Below, piece after piece: positions 14,842 through 22,557 of a stretch of DNA of 64,000 bases. Both the position numbers and the translations under genes were made by a program. The stretch comes from JADLHS01 sp964561105. GTDB lineage: Bacteria; Verrucomicrobiota; Verrucomicrobiia; Limisphaerales; JADLHS01. The DNA lies in contig CAZLOH010000002.1 of NCBI GenBank assembly GCA_964561105.1, positions 1 to 64,000 on the forward strand. Reading direction: 5' to 3'. The notes beneath the pieces are model-generated. The model searched no databases and had not been told where the DNA came from. It was given only the letters and a program-made list of their open reading frames with translations. How positions within the stretch are numbered: position 1 is the first letter of the stretch; every line of letters begins with the position of its first letter.

Positions 14842-16805
14842 CTTGCGATCCGCGCATTCGACTGTTTGTCCCCCGAAACCAGCGCGCCCAGTGTCGCGCC
14901 CGACTCTGGGAACAGATGGTTTGGCTGGCAACTTTGCTGGCGCTGGTCACGCCGGCTGCCGCGCAATCCGACGCCGCCGGCAACAAAGGCAATAATTTCA
15001 AGATCAGCGACTATTACCCCGCGCCCTATCAAATGCGGAAAAAATACGAGCTTGCCGGCTTGCAGGGAAGCTTCCAACCCGGGGAAAAAGGCCTGCTGAC
15101 CGGCGGCACCGTGCTGCTCACCCGGGTGAAGCTGCAAACATTCCGCACGAACGGCGAACCCGAGATGGTGGTCGAGACTCCGCAATGCACCTACGAGGTG
15201 GACAGCCGGCAGGTTCATTCCACCGGACAACTCACGATGCAATCGGGCGACGGCAAGCTCCGCATCGCGGGCAATGGTTTCGCCTGCCGGATGAGCGACA
15301 AGAGCCTGATCATTTCCAACGACGTGCGGGCCACCGTGCAACCCGTGGGGACCAATTTCTCGGGTGGGCCGCTCGTGGTGACCTCCCGCTGGTTCGAATT
15401 CGCCGAAGGCAATCGGCGCGCCGTGTTTCACGATCAGGTGCGCGGCGAGGATGCGGAACTGCAATTTGCCTGCGGCCGGTTGAGCATCAGCGGGAGCACG
15501 AATCAATCCGCCTTCGACCTCGTCGAGGCGGATGGCGCGCTGGAAATCACGGGCAAAGCGGGTGGACCGCAGGCGGGCCGGCACGCCACGGCGCAACGCG
15601 GACGCTATCGCCGGGCCGAGCAAACGGTGGAACTGATCGGCGCGGCCACCTGGCAGTTGGGCAACCAGTCCGGTCAGGCGGACCACGTGACCGCGCGGCA
15701 AGCGGATGGGAGTTTCGAGGCGGAAGGCAAGGTCGCGCTCCAGATGCCGCGCGGCGCCCTCGGCATGGCCGGCGGTTTGTTAAGCGCGAGCAACGCACCC
15801 GCGACGGCGGACATTGCGCCGGTGAAATTGTTCGCGGACCAGTTTCGGTATCAATCCAATCTGGTGGTGGCCATCGGTGGCGTGCGGGTGGTGGACGGAA
15901 CCAATCAACTGGCGTGCGACCGGCTGGAAGCCAGCGCGCTGGCCACGAATGTGCCCGACCAGAAGGCCATCGCCACCGGCCATGTGATCGTTGCACGCCG
16001 CGGCGGCGAGATGCACGCGGATCGCGCCGAGTTTTCGAAGGCGGACGGCGTGATTGTTTTCACCGGTCACCCCGGCTGGCGGCAAGCTCCGGTGGAAGGC
16101 CGCGCCGAGCGGGTGACGGTCCGGACGGCGACGGAAGAGATCAACGCGGACAGTCAGGTGGCGGTGAAGATTCACACCGGCAAACACGGCGGCTCGATGT
16201 TGAAATTTTTCCCGGAGGCCGAGACCAATCACGTCGAGCAAGTCGTGGAAATCACGGCAAACACGCTGCGCGTCAAGGCCCGGCAGGCGGTCTTCGCCGG
16301 GGACGTGCAATTGCACCAGTTGCCGCGGACGGGCAGCGAGGCACGCCTGCAAGCCGAGGTGTTGGAGGTGCATTTTGCCAAGGCGGGAAATGGGTTTGAA
16401 AGCATCGCGGCGGTGGGCAATATCAAGTATGAGATGGGCCTGCCCGGGGTGACGGACGGGCCGACGAAGTATCGCCGGTTGACCTGCCGCACGTTGACCG
16501 CCCGGGGCGAGCCGGCCACGGGTGAGCTCAGTGAATTGCAGGCCGAGGGACAGGTGCGGATGGAGCAACCCGGCAGCGAGGCGCGCGGGGACAAGATGAT
16601 TTACAATCGGCGCACCGACATCTTGCGGCTGATCGGCCAGCCCGTGATCGAAACGGCACGGGTCACTTTCACCAGTGGCCAGGAATTGATCTGGGACAAC
16701 ACGCGCCAGACCGCGATCTCCAGCGATTACAAGATCACGCCCAAGCCCGGAGTCTTGAAGCCGGAGGTCTTGAAGCGCGCCGCCGAATCGCCGAAGCTAC
16801 CGTGA
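14838..16805 (+). CDS. LptA/OstA-like periplasmic LPS transport protein, large form
   Basis: A secreted protein of 655 residues, far longer than E. coli LptA (about 185), made of many beta-jellyroll style repeats: MVVETPQCTYEVDSRQVHS, GPLVVTSRWFEFAEGNRRAVFHDQVRG, IAPVKLFADQFRYQSNLVVAIGGVRVVDG, TITANTLRVKA-type blocks and a last DKMIYNRRTDILRLIG / GQELIWDN unit. Two starts are possible: ATG 14838, overlapping kdsA by ATGA, or ATG 14916, preceded by GGGAAC and beginning directly with the hydrophobic signal MVWLATLLALVTPAAAQ. The lptB gene follows after one base. In position and fold it should bridge LPS across the periplasm, perhaps combining LptC and LptA roles; that combination is my inference. 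Confidence 0.78.
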   Translation: MTCDPRIRLFVPRNQRAQCRARLWEQMVWLATLLALVTPAAAQSDAAGNKGNNFKISDYYPAPYQMRKKYELAGLQGSFQPGEKGLLTGGTVLLTRVKLQTFRTNGEPEMVVETPQCTYEVDSRQVHSTGQLTMQSGDGKLRIAGNGFACRMSDKSLIISNDVRATVQPVGTNFSGGPLVVTSRWFEFAEGNRRAVFHDQVRGEDAELQFACGRLSISGSTNQSAFDLVEADGALEITGKAGGPQAGRHATAQRGRYRRAEQTVELIGAATWQLGNQSGQADHVTARQADGSFEAEGKVALQMPRGALGMAGGLLSASNAPATADIAPVKLFADQFRYQSNLVVAIGGVRVVDGTNQLACDRLEASALATNVPDQKAIATGHVIVARRGGEMHADRAEFSKADGVIVFTGHPGWRQAPVEGRAERVTVRTATEEINADSQVAVKIHTGKHGGSMLKFFPEAETNHVEQVVEITANTLRVKARQAVFAGDVQLHQLPRTGSEARLQAEVLEVHFAKAGNGFESIAAVGNIKYEMGLPGVTDGPTKYRRLTCRTLTARGEPATGELSELQAEGQVRMEQPGSEARGDKMIYNRRTDILRLIGQPVIETARVTFTSGQELIWDNTRQTAISSDYKITPKPGVLKPEVLKRAAESPKLP

Positions 16806-16806
16806 C

Positions 16807-17595
16807 ATGAGCGAAGCATCGAACCAATCCCCGGCCACCCTCGCGACCCCAGCGACGGCGGACGGAGCGCGGCCTCGGTTGTTGCACACGGACAAGCTGG
16901 TCAAAGAATACCGCGGGCGTCGCGTGGTCAATGGGGTGTCCATCGAAGTCGGGGCTGGGGAGATCGTGGGCCTGCTCGGCCCGAATGGCGCCGGCAAGAC
17001 GACGACGTTCAACATGGTCGTCGGCGTGGTGCGCCCGGACGAAGGCAGCGTACTATTCCAGCAGCGCGACATCACGAAACTGGCGATGCACCATCGCGCG
17101 CGGCTGGGCATCGGCTACCTCACCCAGGAGCCCTCGGTGTTTCGCAAACTCACGGTGGAGCAGAACATTCTCGCCATCCTGGAAACCTGCCGGGCCAGTC
17201 GCCGCGAACGCGCCGTGCGACTCAAGTATTCGCTCGAGGAACTGGACCTGACCTCGCTGGCAAAAAGCAAAGCCTACACGTTGAGCGGCGGCGAGAAACG
17301 ACGTTTGGAGATCACCCGCGCGCTGGTCACCAGTCCGAAATTATTGCTGCTGGATGAACCCTTCGCGGGCATTGATCCCATCGCGGTTTATGAGGTGCAG
17401 AAGATTGTGCGCCGGTTGCGCGACCGCGGGCTGGGCCTGCTCATCACGGATCATAGCGCGCGCGAGATGCTCAAGTTGATTGATCGCGGCTACATCATCG
17501 TGAAAGGCCAGGTGCTGATCGAGGGCACGGCGGAATTCCTGGCCAACGATCCCAAGGCGCGGGAAATCTACTTGGGGCCGGAATTCAACCTTTGA
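16807..17595 (+). CDS. lptB: LPS export ABC transporter ATP-binding protein
   Basis: ATPase of the LptB2FG complex that pulls LPS from the inner membrane. Walker A is GPNGAGKTT (about residues 58-66), the Q-loop GYLTQEPSVFRKLTVEQNIL is typical of LptB, the signature is LSGGEKRRLEITRAL and Walker B LLLDEPFAGIDPIAV, followed by ITDHSAREMLKLIDRGYI. The protein has about 25 extra N-terminal residues rich in Ala/Thr before the first strand. It sits one base behind the LptA-like gene. LptF/LptG permeases are not in the window. Confidence 0.93.
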   Translation: MSEASNQSPATLATPATADGARPRLLHTDKLVKEYRGRRVVNGVSIEVGAGEIVGLLGPNGAGKTTTFNMVVGVVRPDEGSVLFQQRDITKLAMHHRARLGIGYLTQEPSVFRKLTVEQNILAILETCRASRRERAVRLKYSLEELDLTSLAKSKAYTLSGGEKRRLEITRALVTSPKLLLLDEPFAGIDPIAVYEVQKIVRRLRDRGLGLLITDHSAREMLKLIDRGYIIVKGQVLIEGTAEFLANDPKAREIYLGPEFNL

Positions 17596-17673
17596 TATGC
17601 GAAGGAAATTGAAATGAAGATTGGGTTCAAACCATGACGGAAGTCTGAATCGCAATCGCCGTCTTCCACCTCC

Positions 17674-18621
17674 ATGAAAACCGACACCATCACGGTCGAG
17701 AAATTTTTCCAGGCGCACGGGAAAGAGTTGAAACTCGAACTGCTCGCCGGACAACGCGGGCTGGACCGCGTCATCTCGGAGTCCAGCGTCAACCGACCCG
17801 GGCTGGTGCTGGCCGGGTTCACGCGCTACTTCGCCTACAAACGCGTGCAAGCCCTGGGCAACGCGGATGTTTATTTTCTCCGGTCGTTGTCGGTCCGCCG
17901 CCGCCAGCGCTGCTATGCCAAGCTGTTCAAGTTCAAAGTCCCGTGCCTGGTGTTCAGTCGCAACCTGGATCCGGACGCGGAGTTGCTCCGGCTGGCCGAT
18001 CAGTCGGGCATCCCCATTTTCCGCTCGCCGCTCCTGACGGTGAAGTTCATCAACCAGGCCACGCTGGCGTTGGATACCATGTTCGCGCCGCGCGGCGCCG
18101 AGATGGGCAGCATGGTGGACGTGCTCGGCGTGGGCGTGATCATCAAAGGCGAGAGCGGCATCGGAAAGAGCGAGAGCGTGCTGGCCCTGATCGAGCGCGG
18201 CTACAGCCTAGTGGCCGACGACGTGACCAAAGTGACCTTGCTCGACGGCAAGGAGGTGATCGGCACCAGTTCCGACCTGACCCGCAGCCACATGGAAGTC
18301 CGCGGCATCGGCATCATCAACGTGGCGGCCATGTTCGGGGTCAAGAGCCTCAGTTCCAACAAGCGCGTGGACCTCGTCGTGTCGCTCAAGACCTGGCAGG
18401 ACGTGCCGGATGTGGACCGGCTCGGCATGGAACAGCAATTCATTTCGATCCTGGGAATCAACATCCCGCACATGGTGATCCCTGTCCGCCCGGGCCGGGA
18501 TATTGCCCGGCTCATCGAGGTGGCCGCCTTGCACACGAAACTCACCCTCACGGGCTATAATCCGGCCCGGGAATTGAACGAGCGGCTGCTGGCGCAAATG
18601 TCCCCGCCAGCAAAAACCTAA
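17674..18621 (+). CDS. hprK: HPr kinase/phosphorylase
   Basis: Phosphorylates and dephosphorylates HPr on its regulatory serine. The N-terminal domain (about 1-130) is followed by the catalytic domain with P-loop KGESGIGKSESVLALIERGYSLVADD; the HPrK signature EVRGIGIINVAAMFGVKS is clear, then RPGRDIARLIEVAAL. Length 315 is standard. In Gram-positives it governs catabolite repression; in Gram-negatives it usually occurs, as here, beside HPr in a regulatory phosphorelay. The gene is 78 bases after lptB and 49 before the HPr gene, so probably in one operon. Confidence 0.94.
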   Translation: MKTDTITVEKFFQAHGKELKLELLAGQRGLDRVISESSVNRPGLVLAGFTRYFAYKRVQALGNADVYFLRSLSVRRRQRCYAKLFKFKVPCLVFSRNLDPDAELLRLADQSGIPIFRSPLLTVKFINQATLALDTMFAPRGAEMGSMVDVLGVGVIIKGESGIGKSESVLALIERGYSLVADDVTKVTLLDGKEVIGTSSDLTRSHMEVRGIGIINVAAMFGVKSLSSNKRVDLVVSLKTWQDVPDVDRLGMEQQFISILGINIPHMVIPVRPGRDIARLIEVAALHTKLTLTGYNPARELNERLLAQMSPPAKT

Positions 18622-18670
18622 AATTCATTGGCGTTCCGGGGCCTTTTGGCTTACTGATAGAGCCGTCCAC

Positions 18671-18970
18671 ATGAGCGCGAAGCAATTGACTGACGATAAC
18701 GGGGCCTTGATCAAGGAACTCACAGTGGTGAACAAGCTGGGCATTCACGCCCGGCCCGCCGCCATGTTCGTCCGGACTGCCAACCGTTTCGCGTGTGACA
18801 TTTTCGTCGAGAAGGACGGCGAAACAGTGAACGGCAAAAGCATCATGGGCCTGATGATGCTTGCCGCCGGGCCTGGGTGTAAGCTCCGCGTCCACGCCGA
18901 AGGCAAGGACGCCCCCGCCGCCATCCTGGAAATCGAATCGTTGCTCCAGCGAAAGTTCGACGAGGATTGA
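18671..18970 (+). CDS. ptsH: HPr family phosphocarrier protein
   Basis: A 99-residue HPr. The phosphorylatable histidine is in NKLGIHARPAAMFV and the serine targeted by HprK in NGKSIMGLMMLAA, with GPGCKLRVHAEGKDA following. Both sites are intact, so it can be used by EI and by HprK. The N-terminus is about 10 residues longer than usual (MSAKQLTDDNGALIKELTV). No EI or sugar-specific EII gene is in the window, which favours a regulatory role over sugar transport. Confidence 0.93.
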   Translation: MSAKQLTDDNGALIKELTVVNKLGIHARPAAMFVRTANRFACDIFVEKDGETVNGKSIMGLMMLAAGPGCKLRVHAEGKDAPAAILEIESLLQRKFDED

Positions 18971-19026
18971 GCGGCCGCCCGCGCCGCAACTCTCGCCTCA
19001 AAAACTTCAGCCGTCGTCGCACCGGC

Positions 19027-19068
19027 GCAGTTCAGTTTCTGGCCGGTGGTGCTGATCGCGCTGCGCCC
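19027..19068. repeat. Dispersed repeat, copy 1
   Basis: The stretch gcagttcagtttctggcc...ggtggtgctgatcgcgctgcg between ptsH and gatC resembles 63018-63056 (gcagctcactctctggca...ggtggtgctggtcgcgctgcg), with most positions identical. Both copies lie just upstream of genes in noncoding DNA. Confidence 0.6.
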
Positions 19069-19085
19069 GCGTCGCGCCAGCGGAC

Positions 19086-19116
19086 AACTTGGAACTTGGA
19101 ACTTGGAACTTGGAAC
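19086..19116. repeat. Tandem repeat aacttgg, 4.4 copies
   Basis: Four perfect copies of the 7-mer aacttgg plus aac, ending 15 bases before the gatC start. The repeat could act on the leader of gatC or vary in copy number. Confidence 0.85.
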
Positions 19117-19131
19117 CCTATTTTCCCGTTC

Positions 19132-19419
19132 ATGGCGGAAAGCGATTTTAATGTCCAATACGTGGCGCACCTGGCCCGCATCCAACTCTCGCCGGAGGAG
19201 GAGCAAAAGCTCGGCGCTCAACTGGCCCACATCATCGGGTTTGTGGAGCAGTTGAAGGGACTCGATGTCTCCCAGGTCGAATCCACCGCCCACGCCGTGC
19301 CCACGGTCAACGTGACGCGCGCCGACGAGCTGCGCCCCTCGCTTTCCCACCACGACGCGCTTCGCAACGCGCCCGCCCAGGCCAATGGGTTGTTTATCGT
19401 GCCGAAAATCGTGGAATAG
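19132..19419 (+). CDS. gatC: Aspartyl/glutamyl-tRNA amidotransferase subunit C
   Basis: Small subunit of GatCAB, which amidates misacylated Glu-tRNA(Gln) or Asp-tRNA(Asn). The 95-residue protein has VQYVAHLARIQLSPEEEQKLGAQLAHIIGFVEQLKGLDV, then VTRADELRPSL and the C-terminal FIVPKIVE, all typical. ATG 19132 is chosen for family length; the frame is open further upstream through repeat DNA. gatA follows 27 bases later. gatB is not in the window. Confidence 0.92.
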   Translation: MAESDFNVQYVAHLARIQLSPEEEQKLGAQLAHIIGFVEQLKGLDVSQVESTAHAVPTVNVTRADELRPSLSHHDALRNAPAQANGLFIVPKIVE

Positions 19420-19446
19420 TTTTCCACCCGCCCGCGCCCGCCTTCG

Positions 19447-20916
19447 ATGCTCAATCAACTCACCATTGCCGAACTCACGGCCAGGCTCGCGAAACGCGAA
19501 GTCTCCGCGCGCGAAATCCTGCAAGCCTGCCTGGACCGCGTCAATCAAGTGGATGGAGACCTGCACGCCTTCATAAGTCACGACGCCACCGACGCGCTCG
19601 CGCAGGCCGAGGCGGCTGACCGGTCGCTGGCGGCCGGCGTCACGCACGCGCAACAGCCGTTGCTCGGCGTGCCGATTGGCGTCAAGGACGTGCTGGCGGT
19701 CAAAGGTCATCCGCTCAACTGCGGCTCCAAAATTCTGGGCAACTTCATTTCGCCCTACGACGCCACCGCCATCGAGAAGTTGAAAGCCGCCGGCGCCATC
19801 ATTTTTGGGCGGTTGAACATGGACGAATTTGCGATGGGCAGTTCGACGGAGAACTCCGCCTTTGGCACCTCGCGCAACCCGTGGGACCGCACGCGCATTC
19901 CCGGCGGTTCGTCGGGTGGCTCCGCCGCGGCAGTGGCGGCGGACGAAGTCATTGCCGCGCTCGGCTCGGATACGGGCGGCTCCATCCGCCAGCCCGCCGC
20001 GCTCTGCGGGTGTGTGGGGATGAAACCCACCTATGGTCGCGTCTCGCGTTACGGCCTGGTGGCGTTTGCCTCGTCGCTGGACCAGATCGGGCCATTCAGC
20101 AAGAACGTGCGCGACACGGCCACGTTGCTGCGCGTCATCAGCGGTTTCGATCCGCGTGATTCCACCAGCATCGCGCAGCCGGTGCCGGATTACCCCGCCA
20201 CTTTGGCCGGAAGCATCAAGGGATTGCGGCTCGGCCTGCCCCAGGAATACATGGTGGGCGGACTGGATCCGGAAGTGAAAGCGGCCGTGGACGCCGCCGT
20301 GCGGCAGTTGGAATCACTCGGCGCGCGCGTCGAGGAAATCTCCCTGCCGCACACGGAATACGCGGCGGCCACCTATTACATCATCGCCCCCGCCGAGGCC
20401 TCGGCGAACCTGGCGCGTTTCGACGGCATTCGTTACGGCGCGCGGGTGAGCGGCGCCGACCCCATCGAGCTGTACTGTCGGACGCGGGGGGCGGGGTTTG
20501 GACCGGAGGTGAAGCGGCGCGTAATCCTGGGCACGTACGTGTTGAGCAGCGGTTATTACGACGCGTATTATTTGCGCGCCCAAAAAGTCCGCACCCTCAT
20601 CCGCCAGGACTTTCTCCAGGCGTTCGAGAAGGTGGATGCCATCGTCACGCCCACGACGCCGACGGCGGCGTTCAAGATCGGCGAGAAATCGGATGATCCG
20701 TTGCAGATGTATTTGTCCGACGTCTTCACCATCTCGTGCAACCTGGCGGGGATTTGCGGGATCAGTCTTCCCTGCGGTTTTACAAAATCACCCAAGCTTC
20801 CGATCGGCCTGCAATTGTTGGGCAAGCCGTTGGGCGAGGAAACGATTTTGAAACTGGCCCACGCCTACGAGCAAAGCACCGGCTGGCATCGGGAACGGCC
20901 GGCGATCGGAGATTAA
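19447..20916 (+). CDS. gatA: Aspartyl/glutamyl-tRNA amidotransferase subunit A
   Basis: Amidase subunit (489 residues) that frees ammonia from glutamine for GatB. The catalytic Ser-cisSer-Lys set is seen: Lys in GVPIGVKDVLAVKG, the glycine/serine-rich block PGGSSGGSAAAVAADEVIAALGSDTGGSIRQPAALCG, and the substrate-side SRYGLVAFASSLDQIGPFSKNVRDTA. Length and start are standard. It ends the LPS/HPr/Gat gene run and is followed by a probable terminator. Confidence 0.95.
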   Translation: MLNQLTIAELTARLAKREVSAREILQACLDRVNQVDGDLHAFISHDATDALAQAEAADRSLAAGVTHAQQPLLGVPIGVKDVLAVKGHPLNCGSKILGNFISPYDATAIEKLKAAGAIIFGRLNMDEFAMGSSTENSAFGTSRNPWDRTRIPGGSSGGSAAAVAADEVIAALGSDTGGSIRQPAALCGCVGMKPTYGRVSRYGLVAFASSLDQIGPFSKNVRDTATLLRVISGFDPRDSTSIAQPVPDYPATLAGSIKGLRLGLPQEYMVGGLDPEVKAAVDAAVRQLESLGARVEEISLPHTEYAAATYYIIAPAEASANLARFDGIRYGARVSGADPIELYCRTRGAGFGPEVKRRVILGTYVLSSGYYDAYYLRAQKVRTLIRQDFLQAFEKVDAIVTPTTPTAAFKIGEKSDDPLQMYLSDVFTISCNLAGICGISLPCGFTKSPKLPIGLQLLGKPLGEETILKLAHAYEQSTGWHRERPAIGD

Positions 20917-20942
20917 ACTCCAATCGGCGAAGGGAATTTTTT
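20902..20942 (+). terminator. Probable intrinsic terminator after gatA
   Basis: Arms gcgatcggag (20902-20911) and ctccaatcggc (20918-20928) pair with one G-U around a six-base loop that includes the stop codon. A run of six T follows at 20937-20942, about eight bases after the stem, which is a little far. Confidence 0.5.
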
Positions 20943-21001
20943 GGACCGCCGCGCTGGACTGTCGCCGCTTCGAATTGGCCAGCCGCAAACGCGTTTCCCG
21001 C

Positions 21002-21772
21002 TTACTCGAAACTGGTGGCGGCACCCGTCTTGGAAGCCAGCCATTTGTCGAAGTCGGCCTGGCTTTCCACCACGAGCAATCCCCCGGTCATGCCGGAATG
21101 GCCGTTGCCACAAAGCTGGGCGCAGTTGATCTGGTAGTGGCCGATCTTCGTCGCCTTGAACCAGCACGGAATGCGCATCCCGGGAATGGCGTCCTGCGTG
21201 ACACGCAAGGCAATGACCTTGAAGGAATGAATCACGTCCTTGGAACTAACCTGGCAGATGATGGGTTTGCCCACCGGCACATGAATCTCATTGAGCACCT
21301 GCACATCATCCTTGCCGTTGGGGTCGTCCGACCGGACGCCAAAGACATTGTTCTCGGCCACCTGCACCATGTCCTGCTTGCCGAACACACCGTCCTTGCC
21401 CGCGTAGCGCGCATTCCAGGCAAACTGTTGCGCGACGATCTGAATCGTCAGGGCGTCCTTGTAGTCGGGCATCTTCGTCACGTTCGAGGCCTTGGCCCAC
21501 ATGGGAATGGCAAACCCGATGAGCAGGACGAACTCGGCGATGATCACCCCGATCTCGATGTAGTTCGAGGCATGGCTGCGCACGCCCACCGGGTCGGCCT
21601 GGGGGTGGCGCTTGCCGCTGAACCGCCAGAGCGCATAAACAAAATAGGCGGACCAGCCCACAAAGAGGACGATCATCAACCAGTGGACGTAAATGATCAG
21701 GTCGTCCACGGCGCGGCCGTTGTCGCCGGCCAGCACGGGCAGGAACAGGATTTTCTCGAAGAATTCCATCAT
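21002..21772 (-). CDS. coxB: Cytochrome c oxidase subunit II
   Basis: Carries the CuA centre that takes electrons from cytochrome c. Two N-terminal helices (LIIYVHWLMIVLFVGWSAYFVYAL; IEIGVIIAEFVLLIGFAIPM) anchor a periplasmic cupredoxin domain with QIVAQQFAWNARYAG, DVIHSFKVIALRV and CAQLCGNGHSGM: ligands His, Cys, Cys, His and Met are all present. The Mg-linked residue between the two Cys is Gln rather than the more common Glu. No heme c domain follows. It is the last gene of the minus-strand oxidase cluster and overlaps the small membrane protein gene by four bases. Confidence 0.93.
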   Translation of the reverse strand: MMEFFEKILFLPVLAGDNGRAVDDLIIYVHWLMIVLFVGWSAYFVYALWRFSGKRHPQADPVGVRSHASNYIEIGVIIAEFVLLIGFAIPMWAKASNVTKMPDYKDALTIQIVAQQFAWNARYAGKDGVFGKQDMVQVAENNVFGVRSDDPNGKDDVQVLNEIHVPVGKPIICQVSSKDVIHSFKVIALRVTQDAIPGMRIPCWFKATKIGHYQINCAQLCGNGHSGMTGGLLVVESQADFDKWLASKTGAATSFE

Positions 21773-22029
21773 GGCTTGAGGTCAGGTTGATTGGGCTGGC
21801 CGGCATTCAGCTTCGCCGACTTGATTCCGACATGGACAAAAAAGGCGGTGATGCCGGTCAGGACCGATCCGATCACGCCGAGCAGCACCAGGATGCCCCA
21901 ATTCATGCCCTGGGCGAGCGGCGAGTCCGACGCGCCGTAGCACGTCGCGCAGGCGAGCACGGTGGATTTGGCGGCCAACCCGAGGGTCGCGAGGAGCAAC
22001 AGGATTTTTGTCAACCGGCGGTTCTTCAT
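21769..22029 (-). CDS. Small membrane protein of the oxidase cluster
   Basis: An 86-residue protein with two hydrophobic segments: KILLLLATLGLAAKSTVLACATCYG, looking like a signal/lipoprotein-type start with a CATC motif, and WGILVLLGVIGSVLTGITAFFVHVG. I do not recognise a named family. Its ATG overlaps the preceding gene and its stop overlaps coxB, so it is translated with the oxidase. A role in oxidase assembly or as an accessory subunit is inferred from position; the CxxC could bind metal or be redox-active. Confidence 0.75.
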   Translation of the reverse strand: MKNRRLTKILLLLATLGLAAKSTVLACATCYGASDSPLAQGMNWGILVLLGVIGSVLTGITAFFVHVGIKSAKLNAGQPNQPDLKP

Positions 22030-22235
22030 AGGAAACTCTCCTTTTTCAATTTTTTCAGGAAATAACGCTCATACACCACCAAGCCGACGCCGCACGCGAG
22101 GGAAATCAAGCCTCCGACCAGCTCACCGGTCACACCGTCCGGCGAGCGATACGCGCGCAGCAACCAGACGCCAAAGCCGAACGCCAGCAAGATGGCGGCG
22201 CTGATGAAAATGACGTGGAAAGTTTTCAGGGACAT
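22026..22235 (-). CDS. Small two-helix membrane protein of the oxidase cluster
   Basis: A 69-residue protein with two helices (FHVIFISAAILLAFGFGVWLL and LVGGLISLACGVGLVVYERYFL) and a basic tail KKLKKES. Not recognised. It sits four bases after coxD and overlaps the next gene by four, so it belongs to the same operon. Accessory oxidase subunit or assembly factor is a positional inference. Confidence 0.72.
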   Translation of the reverse strand: MSLKTFHVIFISAAILLAFGFGVWLLRAYRSPDGVTGELVGGLISLACGVGLVVYERYFLKKLKKESFL

Positions 22236-22239
22236 GCCA

Positions 22240-22551
22240 TCAACGCAGGGTGGTCAGCGCGGGATGATCGTGAAACGCGCCCACGGTCAGGAACATCATG
22301 CCGAGAAAGAAAAACGCGGTGAAACCCATGACGGTGTAGATCAGTTGCTTCTCCGAGATGAGGTGCATGAAAAAGAGCGCTACCAGCGAGGCTTTGAAGC
22401 TGGCAATGAACAGTGCCAGCACGATATTCCAGTGATGCCCCAGGTCAATCTGGGACGCGAGCACGGTGAGGATGGTGCCGATGATCAGCGTGCCGCCGAT
22501 GAGGAGGTAGCCGCGAACATGTTTGGAGACGTCGTCAGGATGGTCGCTCAT
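22240..22551 (-). CDS. coxD: Cytochrome c oxidase subunit IV (prokaryotic type)
   Basis: A 103-residue, three-helix protein of the CyoD/CoxD type: YLLIGGTLIIGTILTVLASQ, then IVLALFIASFKASLVALFFMHL with the family Lys and FMHL, then IYTVMGFTAFFFLGMMFLTV. Family members help stabilise the CuB site of subunit I. It lies between coxC and the small membrane proteins. Confidence 0.88.
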   Translation of the reverse strand: MSDHPDDVSKHVRGYLLIGGTLIIGTILTVLASQIDLGHHWNIVLALFIASFKASLVALFFMHLISEKQLIYTVMGFTAFFFLGMMFLTVGAFHDHPALTTLR

Positions 22552-22557
22552 AAAATT

